Origin: an uncultured Spongiibacteraceae bacterium
GTDB taxonomy: Bacteria; Pseudomonadota; Gammaproteobacteria; Pseudomonadales; Dasaniaceae
NCBI GenBank assembly: GCA_937969395.1
Contig: CALBVI010000126.1
Location: 1-14,273, forward strand
DNA: 14,273 nucleotides
Direction of reading: 5' to 3'
The position numbers and the translations under genes were made by a program. Shown piece after piece: positions 8,305 through 14,273 of the stretch (positions are counted from its first letter, which is position 1; the number at the start of each line of letters is the position of its first letter). The notes under the pieces are model-generated. The model worked only from the letters and a program-made list of their open reading frames with translations, had not been told where the DNA came from and did not search any database.

Positions 8305-9702
8305 TCATAATGGTAGTTTTAAGCAAATACTAATTCCCCCCAGATTTGAATGAGATGCAAATAGTTCGCCTTTATGAGCTAGAGCTATAGACTGGCTTAT
8401 AGCTAAACCTAAGCCAGCACCGCCGTAGTCACGATTTCTTGATGTCTCTTCGCGATAAAGGCGATAAAATATTTTCTCTAGAGAGTCGTTTGTTAATCCT
8501 GGTGCGCTGTCATCAATAGTGATCTCGCAATAATTTTGGCTGTTATTACTTTTTGTAAAATTTATTTTTAGATTTATCTTTCCCGGTGAGTCTGTATATT
8601 TACAGCTGTTACAAAGCACGTTCATCAAGAGTTGCGAAAAGCGCCGGCAATCAATATTGGCAACTAATAGCTCATGATTGCTGTTTGGTAGCTCTAAATT
8701 TATTGTTAATCCTGATTTTCTTGCTGTTGGTCCTATGTTTTTAATGATTTTTTTAATAATAGGGATTAATGGCTGGCGTTTAAATTCATATTTTAAATCA
8801 TCTGAATCTGAAAGAGATAATAGAAATAATTGATCAATTAAATGGCTCAAACGATCTGTTTCTTCGAATAGTGATGCTATTTGCTCTTGGCCTATAGGTT
8901 GTAAGCCTGCTTTTAACACATCAAGTTCTGATTTTAGTATGGCGATTGGTGTTCGTAGTTCGTGCGATGTATTAGAAATAAACCGTTGTTGGTTGGTTTT
9001 TTTATTTTTTAGCACTGTTGCAAGTTGATTGAATTTTTCTGTGGCTTCGCCGATTTCGTTGTTGATTATTGGTGTTATTTTTGTTGTGTAGTCTCCTTGC
9101 ATTAATAAATCGGCTCCTTTATTTAAACGGTGGATCGGCTTTACAAACCACTTGGCTATACCGAAAGCGGTAGTAATACTTATTAAAATTAAAATTATTG
9201 CAGTTGAAATTGTATTGTGTACTAAATGTTTAGAAAAATGAGGATTTATTTTTTCGCTAAAGTTGTTGGCTGCTGGTGACAACAGATAACCTATGATTTG
9301 TGAGTTTTTGTAAATAGGAAAAGGTTTGGCTAGCTTGGCGTTGAATGTTTCAAAATTTCCAGCGATATAGTTGTTGTTTTCATCTGAAAGTGAGAGGCCC
9401 TTATTGTTGGAGTTATTTTTTCTTGCTATCTGTTTTTTTTGTGGTTGTGAGATGTGGTTTCCGTTTGATAATTCTTTCCAAAGTAAAGTGTCTTCATTTA
9501 ACGAACTCCAGCTGTTGGCTACTTCGTAATAATTAACAAAATTTAGCGCTAATTTTCCCATTCGTTTACTGCGGCGCTGGTCAATATAGTTTTCAAGGCC
9601 TTGGTTAAAGCTATATTGCGTTATTGTAGCTTGGCTAATTAAAGTGGTTAGGCATAAAAGGCTAATGATAGCGGTAAGTTGTAGAGATATTTTTTTTATC
9701 AT
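8305..9702 (-). CDS. baeS: BaeS-like sensor histidine kinase
   Basis: 465 residues (E. coli BaeS 467). The first membrane helix is at about 5-28, then a periplasmic sensor region of about 135 residues rich in Asn, Lys and Ser, a second helix near 164-187, and a HAMP linker at about 184-236. The dimerisation/phospho-acceptor motif is SHELRTPIA with His247. The ATPase domain has the N-box NVLCNSCKYT, the G1 box DDSAPGL, the F-box-like FYRLYREE and the G2 box GGAGLGLAI. The tail (ASHSNLGGISICLKLPL) resembles the end of BaeS. It senses envelope damage or toxic compounds in the family; the ligand here is unknown. The gene is visibly AT-richer than the macAB genes beside it. It is divergent from the small-protein/macAB unit and lies upstream of baeR in the same transcript. 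Confidence 0.92.
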   Translation of the reverse strand: MIKKISLQLTAIISLLCLTTLISQATITQYSFNQGLENYIDQRRSKRMGKLALNFVNYYEVANSWSSLNEDTLLWKELSNGNHISQPQKKQIARKNNSNNKGLSLSDENNNYIAGNFETFNAKLAKPFPIYKNSQIIGYLLSPAANNFSEKINPHFSKHLVHNTISTAIILILISITTAFGIAKWFVKPIHRLNKGADLLMQGDYTTKITPIINNEIGEATEKFNQLATVLKNKKTNQQRFISNTSHELRTPIAILKSELDVLKAGLQPIGQEQIASLFEETDRLSHLIDQLFLLSLSDSDDLKYEFKRQPLIPIIKKIIKNIGPTARKSGLTINLELPNSNHELLVANIDCRRFSQLLMNVLCNSCKYTDSPGKINLKINFTKSNNSQNYCEITIDDSAPGLTNDSLEKIFYRLYREETSRNRDYGGAGLGLAISQSIALAHKGELFASHSNLGGISICLKLPL

Positions 9703-9731
9703 TGTGGCTGTTTTAGTTATTGGTGTTTAAG

Positions 9732-9758
9732 ATTAAAAAATATTTCAAGTTAAGTCAA
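9732..9758 (-). promoter_or_regulatory. Candidate promoter of baeSR
   Basis: Read on the minus strand, TTGACT (9753-9758) is a 5/6 match to the -35 consensus and TTTAAT (9732-9737) is a 5/6 match to the -10. The 15-nt spacing is shorter than the ideal 17. The -10 lies about 30 nt upstream of the baeS ATG, leaving a short leader. Confidence 0.4.
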
Positions 9759-9891
9759 TAAAGTGTGGGTTCTATTTTCATGCTTGTACATAGTTACATA
9801 GCTATTATCAGTAATTTTCTTAGGGTTGTTTGTTTTTATAGCATTGTCCTCAGTTTTTGTATATTAGACTTTTGTCGTGTGTTCAAATATG

Positions 9892-9906
9892 GATAAAACA
9901 TTTATC
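9892..9906. promoter_or_regulatory. Palindromic candidate operator GATAAA-ACA-TTTATC
   Basis: A perfect 6-bp inverted repeat with a 3-nt centre lies about 40 nt upstream of the possible TATAGT -10 element of the small-protein gene. Its position suits a regulator-binding site. No known operator consensus was matched with confidence, and BaeR-type sites are more often direct than inverted repeats. Confidence 0.25.
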
Positions 9907-10019
9907 AAATCTTTATTTTTTCTGCACGTTTCAGATAAAAAAAACTCTATAGTTAATTGTGTGAAACATGTTGTTAGCTGTTTCTGAAAATATTATTAAC
10001 TCAATAAGGAATGAAATTA

Positions 10020-10217
10020 ATGAAAAAATTGTTATTAAATACTACACTGTGCACGGCAATTGCTATGGGCGCATTTTCTTCATCGCATGTTTATGCGGAT
10101 GATAATCAAGCAGCACTGGAAGCTCGTTTTTTAGCGCTTTACGCAGCCCTAATGGCGAAACAGTCTTCTTCTGTAGAGCCGTTTAAAACAGATAATCAAA
10201 ACGCAGGTAAGGGTTAG
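10020..10217 (+). CDS. Small Sec-exported protein of unknown function, first gene of the macAB unit
   Basis: 65 residues from the ATG at 10020. An upstream in-frame ATG at 10011 abuts the Shine-Dalgarno AAGGA (10006-10010) with no spacing, whereas 10020 lies 9 nt from it, so 10020 is preferred. A textbook signal peptide is visible: MKKLLLN, then a hydrophobic core (TLCTAIAMGAF), then SSSHVYA with predicted cleavage after Ala26. The mature part is only about 39 residues. It has an Ala/Leu-rich, probably amphipathic helix (QAALEARFLALYAALMAK) followed by a polar tail ending in NAGKG. The single Cys lies in the signal peptide and is not in a lipobox, so it is not a lipoprotein. I do not recognise a family. 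It sits 142 nt before macA on the same strand and divergent from baeSR, which suggests co-regulation with the pump. Confidence 0.75.
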   Translation: MKKLLLNTTLCTAIAMGAFSSSHVYADDNQAALEARFLALYAALMAKQSSSVEPFKTDNQNAGKG

Positions 10218-10232
10218 TCGTTAATTAAAGTG

Positions 10233-10287
10233 CCATGTTGCGGCAGATTAAAATTTTCTGCCGCGATTCAGTCCATTGATAACATGG
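10233..10287 (+). other. Two-tier hairpin in the spacer between the small-protein gene and macA
   Basis: GCGGCAGA (10240-10247) pairs perfectly with TCTGCCGC (10257-10264) around a 9-nt A/T loop. Immediately outside it, CCATGTT (10233-10239) pairs perfectly with AACATGG (10281-10287), with 16 unpaired nt on the 3' side. No T-run follows the inner stem, so it is not a standard intrinsic terminator. It may stabilise the upstream mRNA end, uncouple the small protein from macAB in amount, or act as a partial terminator. The 10218-10347 gap holds nothing else I can support. Confidence 0.55.
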
Positions 10288-10359
10288 ATGTCATGTAGGG
10301 CTCATCAAATAATAATCTGACTTGCCAGCTGTAACTACAGGGCTTAATTGAGCTTCTCG

Positions 10360-11496
10360 ATGAAATTTTTTTATTGGCTTTTAGCGTTAGCCTTAGTGGC
10401 TATAACAGGGTTGTTCACATATACCGATACCTCTTCAAATAAAGATCAAGATTGGCTCACTACCACAGTAAGTATTGACGATATAGAATTGAGCGTCCTT
10501 GCTAATGGACGATTGAACCCGAGACAGCTGATTAATGTTGGTGCTGAGGTTTCAGGGCAATTAAAAACGCTTCATGTAAGGCTTGGTGAGCCGGTTAACA
10601 GCGGCCAGCTCATTGCCGAAATTGATGCGCGTCAACAACAAAGCGATGCCTTAAATGGCAAGTTAGCTATTGCGCATTTAAAGGCACAGCGCAATGCGGC
10701 TACTGCTGAGCATCTTGAGGCAAGGCTTCGATTTGATCGGCTTTCGGCACTTAGCGACTCTCAGGTAATTGCCCAGACAGAACTGGATATTGCCAGAGCT
10801 TCTCTTGATGTTGCGCAGTCCCAAATTGATGCCTTGGATATAACCATCCAGCAGCGAACTACCCAGTTAGAGATCGCAAACGTTAAGCTCGCACTTACAC
10901 AAATTATTGCACCGATGGATGGCGTGGTGGTTGGCGTTGCGACGAAGCAGGGTCAAACGGTTAATGCCGCTCAGACAGCACCGACGATAGTAACGTTGGC
11001 GCAATTAGATATTATGACGGTGCAGGCTAAAATTTCTGAAGTGGATATATTAAAGGTGCATTCTGGGCAGGATGTTTATTTCACTACGCTAGCATCTCCT
11101 GACCGTCGCTATTACGGTAAAATCAACCAAATTGAACCTGCGCCTGAGTCAATAGGAAGCAATAGAGCTTCTAGTAACGCCATTTATTATAATGCGCTTT
11201 TCGATATTGAGAATACGGATGGCTCACTCTACCCTTCGATGACGGCTAAAGTGCATATAATCGTAGAGAGTGCTCAGCAGGTTACTACAGTAGCTGTTAG
11301 TGCTTTAGGTAAAAAACAGCTTGATGGCAGTTACGCTATCACTGTTATTGATGATAATAATCAGAAGGTTGAGAGCAGCGTTACCATCGGCATCAATAAC
11401 AACGTTAGAGCTCAAGTGTTGAGTGGTCTTGGCGAAGGTGATCGCGTTATTATTGCCTCCGATTCAGGTTCTAGTTCATCATCGGTAGTTGAGTAG
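10360..11496 (+). CDS. macA: MacA-like periplasmic adaptor (membrane fusion protein) of a MacAB pump
   Basis: 378 residues from the ATG at 10360. A TTG at 10348, 5 nt after AGGG (10339-10342), would add four residues and remains possible. An N-terminal membrane anchor (FYWLLALALVAITGLF) is followed by a lipoyl half-motif (VGAEVSGQLKTLHVRLGEPVNSGQ), an Ala/Gln-rich coiled-coil hairpin at about 85-160, and the second lipoyl half (IIAPMDGVVVGVATKQGQTV). The beta-barrel contains AAQTAPTIVTLAQLDIMTVQAKISEVD, which matches E. coli MacA closely. MacA links the inner-membrane ABC transporter MacB to an outer-membrane TolC channel and stimulates MacB ATPase activity. No tolC gene is in the window, so a channel encoded elsewhere is assumed. 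The stop overlaps the region of the possible macB starts, indicating one transcript. Confidence 0.94.
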   Translation: MKFFYWLLALALVAITGLFTYTDTSSNKDQDWLTTTVSIDDIELSVLANGRLNPRQLINVGAEVSGQLKTLHVRLGEPVNSGQLIAEIDARQQQSDALNGKLAIAHLKAQRNAATAEHLEARLRFDRLSALSDSQVIAQTELDIARASLDVAQSQIDALDITIQQRTTQLEIANVKLALTQIIAPMDGVVVGVATKQGQTVNAAQTAPTIVTLAQLDIMTVQAKISEVDILKVHSGQDVYFTTLASPDRRYYGKINQIEPAPESIGSNRASSNAIYYNALFDIENTDGSLYPSMTAKVHIIVESAQQVTTVAVSALGKKQLDGSYAITVIDDNNQKVESSVTIGINNNVRAQVLSGLGEGDRVIIASDSGSSSSSVVE

Positions 11497-11506
11497 TCTT
11501 ATTCTC

Positions 11507-13465
11507 GTGGCAAATCCTATTATTAGTCTGCAAGATATTGGTCGCGATTTTCACTATGAAGAGGCGCTCTTTAGTGCGCTGGATAAAGTCAGTCTCGATA
11601 TATTTTCTGGCGAGATGATCGCCATTGTTGGCGCGTCGGGTTCTGGAAAATCTACACTAATGAATATCTTGGGTTGCTTGGATGTGCCGACCCGGGGTAG
11701 CTATCGGATAAACGGCCAAGAAACTTCTAATCTAGCACCTGATGAGTTAGCAAAATTGCGCCGGGAGCAATTTGGTTTTATTTTTCAGCGATACCACTTA
11801 CTTTCTCATCTCAGTGTTATAGAAAACACGCTAATACCTGCCATTTATAAAGGTACGGCGCCAGGCAGGCGTTATCAGCAGGCTGTCGATATATTCAAGC
11901 GCTTAGGTATTGATAGTAAGGCGGATGCTTTACCTTCACAGTTATCTGGTGGTCAGCAACAGCGAGCTTCTATTGCCAGAGCACTTATTAATGGCGGTAA
12001 AATAATTCTTGCCGATGAGCCAACGGGTGCATTAGATAGTTCTACCAGTCGCCAGGTAATGGCAATTCTCAGAGAGCTAAATGATCAAGGGCATACTGTG
12101 GTCATCGTGACTCATGATATGGCGATTGCTGAAACAACCGATCGAATTATTCAAATTAACGACGGTAGTGTTGTTGCTGATACATCTCTGGCACCGTGTA
12201 AGCTGGGTCAACATTACTCACAAGAAAAAAATCCGCCTTTAGGGTTGGTGCAATCAGGGCGTGGGCTATTCGAACGTTTTTTTAATGCATTTCAAATGGC
12301 TGCTCGTTCAATATTGTCGCACCGCCTACGTTCGGCTCTGACTATGCTCGGTATTATTATTGGCATTACCTCTGTCATAACTATTGTGGCTTTGAGTAAT
12401 GGGGCGCAACAGCTTATTGGTTCAAAATTAGGTGATCTTGGTACCAATGTATTGCAGATATATCCTGGCAGCGGTTATGGTGACAAAGACGCTGGTGCAA
12501 TTCATACGCTGACTATCGAAGATGTCAATATCCTCTCTAAAGAGGGTTATGTGGATAGCGTAACGCCTATGATCAGGGTTCCTCTTACGGTTCATTATGA
12601 GCACGTTATTGCTGATGCTACTTTGTTGGGGGTTGGCGCAAGCTACTTTCGGGTTAACGGTCTAGCTATTGAAAAAGGGGTTACTTTTAATTTGTCAGAT
12701 GAGGAAGAAATGCGGCAGGTTGCTGTCATTGATCAGAATACGGTAGAGAAATTATTTGACGCTGAGAAAGATCCTCTTGGTGAAGTTATCTGGTTAAACT
12801 CTGTACCTGTGAGGGTGGTTGGCGTCTTGCAAAAGAACAAGAGTTTATTATCTAATCCAGGCTTAAATATCTATATTCCTTATTCTTCTACTATCTCAAG
12901 GGTTATTGGCAATACTTCTCACCTAACGAATGTAACGGTCAGGGTTGCTGATCAACATTCTAGTGAGGTAGTGGCCAATGCTATCTCGCGCTTGCTTACG
13001 TCAAGGCACGGCAAAAAAGATTTTTTCATTGAAAATAATCAAGATTTTATTAAAACAATTACTGATACTGTTTTCATTATTACTGTGCTCATTTCATGTA
13101 TTGCATTAATTTCTTTAGTGGTGGGTGGTATTGGTGTAATGAATATTATGTTGGTGTCTATCACCGAGAGGACCAGTGAGATCGGTATACGCATGGCGGT
13201 AGGTGCAAGGCAGGGTGATATCCTTTGGCAGTTTCTTATCGAGTCGGTGTTAGTTTGTTTAATGGGAGGCTTTTTGGGTGTTGGTTTGGCTTTTATAATT
13301 GCTTTTTTTGTCGGTTTGATGAGTTTTGATATTCAGATGATTATTTCTTGGGAGCCTATTTTGGTTGCTAGTATCTCCTGTATTACGATAGGTATATTTT
13401 TTGGTTTCTTACCTGCAAGGAATGCAGCAAAGCTTAATCCAGTGGCGGCGCTTGCTAGGGATTAA
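11507..13465 (+). CDS. macB: MacB-like ABC transporter (ATPase-permease fusion)
   Basis: 652 residues from the GTG at 11507 (E. coli MacB 648), giving MANPIISLQDIGRDF, which aligns with the E. coli N terminus. A TTG at 11489 would overlap macA and add six residues. The ATPase domain has Walker A GASGSGKST (42-50), Q-loop FIFQRYHLLS, signature LSGGQQQR (146-153), Walker B IILADE (166-171) and switch His203. A first membrane helix (about 276-297) is followed by a large periplasmic domain of about 220 residues. Three C-terminal helices lie near 523-550, 576-603 and 616-636. This is the type VII 'mechanotransmission' layout, which expels substrates from the periplasm through TolC. Known MacAB cargoes include macrolides, lipopeptides, haem precursors and the STII enterotoxin. 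Both Walker motifs and the catalytic Glu are intact. Confidence 0.96.
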   Translation: MANPIISLQDIGRDFHYEEALFSALDKVSLDIFSGEMIAIVGASGSGKSTLMNILGCLDVPTRGSYRINGQETSNLAPDELAKLRREQFGFIFQRYHLLSHLSVIENTLIPAIYKGTAPGRRYQQAVDIFKRLGIDSKADALPSQLSGGQQQRASIARALINGGKIILADEPTGALDSSTSRQVMAILRELNDQGHTVVIVTHDMAIAETTDRIIQINDGSVVADTSLAPCKLGQHYSQEKNPPLGLVQSGRGLFERFFNAFQMAARSILSHRLRSALTMLGIIIGITSVITIVALSNGAQQLIGSKLGDLGTNVLQIYPGSGYGDKDAGAIHTLTIEDVNILSKEGYVDSVTPMIRVPLTVHYEHVIADATLLGVGASYFRVNGLAIEKGVTFNLSDEEEMRQVAVIDQNTVEKLFDAEKDPLGEVIWLNSVPVRVVGVLQKNKSLLSNPGLNIYIPYSSTISRVIGNTSHLTNVTVRVADQHSSEVVANAISRLLTSRHGKKDFFIENNQDFIKTITDTVFIITVLISCIALISLVVGGIGVMNIMLVSITERTSEIGIRMAVGARQGDILWQFLIESVLVCLMGGFLGVGLAFIIAFFVGLMSFDIQMIISWEPILVASISCITIGIFFGFLPARNAAKLNPVAALARD

Positions 13466-13504
13466 GTCAGGCTGTTAGAGGATTCGCAGATAATGATTTT
13501 TGAT

Positions 13505-13543
13505 ATAACCCGTACCCAAGTAAAGGTACGAGTTATAGTTTTG
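13505..13543 (+). terminator. Likely Rho-independent terminator after macB
   Basis: ATAAC-C-CGTACC (13505-13516) pairs with GGTACG-A-GTTAT (13525-13536): six plus five base pairs around one C-A mismatch, with an 8-nt loop. A modest T-rich stretch (AGTTTTG) follows. It starts 40 nt after the macB stop, in the gap between convergent macB and nhaA. The tail is T-poor on the minus strand, so it mainly serves macB. Confidence 0.65.
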
Positions 13544-13603
13544 TTGCTGTAATTTGGGCGCTAACAATTATTTGACTGTGAAGTTGATAGAAGTTGTTAG
13601 TTT

Positions 13604-14273
13604 TTAATCAATTTTGTTTTTACGCAAGCTAACCAAAAGCACAAAATAACCGAGAATACCTGAGGCGAGTGAGCCGATAATAATACCTAGTCGCTCGTCA
13701 AATAATAAATCAACACCTGTCTCTTCAAAGGCTAACGAGCCGACAAATAAACTCATGGTAAAACCGATACCACAGAGTGCTGCAGTGCCGTATAAGCCTA
13801 GCCAGTTCATCCCCTTGGGGAGTTTGCAAAAACCGAGCAATACGAATAAGCCGCAAATACCAAAAATGCCTATTTGTTTGCCAAAGAATAACCCGAAAGC
13901 AATGCCGATAGGTACGTCGTGTGAAATTTGTTCTAGCCCTACACCGGTAAAGTTGATGCCCGCATTGGCAAAGGCAAATACCGGTAAAACAAAGAAGGCG
14001 ACGACTGAATGCAAATCATGCTCCATGCTTTTAAGTGGGGAAATACTGGGGTCAGTTTTTGAGCGGATAGGGATAAACATGGCGAGTACTACGCCTGCCA
14101 ATGTTGCATGCACGCCAGATTTTAGCGTGGCAATCCACATAATAATACCAATTAAAATATAAGGGCTTTTTGACAGCACATTCTTTTTGTTCATGTAAAA
14201 AAGAACCGGTAAGCAAATGGCGACAACGACGAGTGCTGTAACTGAAATTTTGGAGGTATAGAAAAACGCGATA
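13604..14273 (-). CDS. nhaA: Na+/H+ antiporter NhaA, 5'-truncated by window edge
   Basis: The frame is open to the right edge, with 222 residues visible, beginning IAFFYTSKISVTALVVVAI. The ATG at 14194 is internal, not the start. NhaA hallmarks are ALKSGVHATLAGVVLAMFIPI-like sequence (seen as TLKSGVHATLAG), FFVLPVFAFANAGI, FGLFFGKQIGI with the Lys matching Lys300 of E. coli NhaA, and LCGIGFTMSLFVGSLAF. Several membrane helices are visible, and the C terminus is a basic tail (SLRKNKID). NhaA exchanges cytoplasmic Na+ for external H+ in the inner membrane and supports growth in salt and at alkaline pH. The Na+-binding Asp pair (163/164 in E. coli) would lie just outside the window. It converges on macB; no hairpin terminator for its own strand was found. 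Confidence 0.95.
   Translation of the reverse strand, partial: IAFFYTSKISVTALVVVAICLPVLFYMNKKNVLSKSPYILIGIIMWIATLKSGVHATLAGVVLAMFIPIRSKTDPSISPLKSMEHDLHSVVAFFVLPVFAFANAGINFTGVGLEQISHDVPIGIAFGLFFGKQIGIFGICGLFVLLGFCKLPKGMNWLGLYGTAALCGIGFTMSLFVGSLAFEETGVDLLFDERLGIIIGSLASGILGYFVLLVSLRKNKID

Larger units (their letters stand above)
9703..10019. promoter_or_regulatory. AT-rich divergent control region between baeS and the small-protein/macAB unit
   Basis: This 317-nt stretch holds no credible gene. It must carry the promoters for baeSR (minus) and for the exported small protein and probably macAB (plus). Visible elements are a candidate minus promoter at 9732-9758, a tandem repeat TACATAG/TACATAG at 9787-9793 and 9795-9801 (8-nt period), a palindrome GATAAA-ACA-TTTATC at 9892-9906, and a possible plus -10 element TATAGT at 9948-9953. 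The last has no good -35, which would fit activator-dependent transcription, possibly by BaeR itself. None is proven; AT-rich DNA yields such elements by chance. Confidence 0.6.

Noticed and set aside
7509..8322. Identical 14-mer AATGGTAGTTTTAA at 7509-7522 and 8309-8322
   Set aside because: Two copies only, each inside the 3' end of an unrelated gene on opposite strands. In 14 kb of AT-rich DNA about one such match is expected by chance.
10020..10217. Small exported protein as a lipoprotein
   Set aside because: Its only Cys (residue 11) is in the hydrophobic core and is preceded by Thr-Thr-Leu rather than a lipobox; a normal signal-peptidase I site (VYA) follows.
10011..13465. RiPP cluster of the darobactin type (small precursor plus MacAB-like exporter)
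   Set aside because: No radical SAM or other modifying enzyme is present, and the small protein carries a Sec signal rather than a typical RiPP leader.
13755..14162. 135-codon plus-strand open frame opposite nhaA
   Set aside because: It lies wholly antisense to a clear NhaA coding region, is Pro/Lys-rich with no recognisable domain, and has no ribosome site; it mirrors NhaA codon structure.

Overview
The window looks like chromosomal DNA of a moderately AT-rich Gammaproteobacterium. RF3, RsuA, MacA, MacB, BaeR, BaeS and NhaA all resemble their enterobacterial counterparts along their length, and there is a TonB-dependent receptor paired with a PepSY membrane protein. A marine, Cellvibrionales-like relative is a guess from gene mix and composition, not something the sequence proves. 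No tRNA, rRNA, insertion sequence, integrase, phage gene or CRISPR array was seen.

Layout. (1) 1-3067, plus strand: the 3' part of a TonB-dependent outer-membrane receptor, cut by the window edge, a clear intrinsic terminator, then a PepSY-type inner-membrane protein. Together these suggest uptake and reduction of an iron compound. (2) 3270-7541, plus strand: a tight cluster of prfC (release factor 3), a DUF72 protein, rsuA (16S rRNA pseudouridine synthase) and an RsmC/RlmG-type rRNA methyltransferase. Gene junctions are a 20-nt overlap or gaps of 25 and 10 nt, so this reads as one translation-related operon. (3) 7555-9702, minus strand: a BaeS-like sensor kinase followed by a BaeR-like response regulator, converging on the methyltransferase gene. 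A 10-bp inverted repeat spans the two gene ends. (4) 9703-10019: an AT-rich divergent control region. (5) 10020-13465, plus strand: a 65-codon Sec-exported small protein, a structured 130-nt spacer, then macA and macB, ended by a likely terminator. (6) 13604-14273, minus strand: the C-terminal part of the Na+/H+ antiporter NhaA, running off the right edge.

The part most worth a second look is 7555-13465. An envelope-stress two-component system of the BaeSR family lies divergent from a MacAB efflux unit. The first gene of that unit encodes a tiny secreted protein with a predicted mature part of about 39 residues and no family I recognise. MacAB pumps take substrates from the periplasm, and E. 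coli MacAB-TolC is known to export a Sec-delivered peptide toxin. The small protein could therefore be a cargo, partner or stress signal of this pump. That is inference; the gene arrangement is what the sequence shows.
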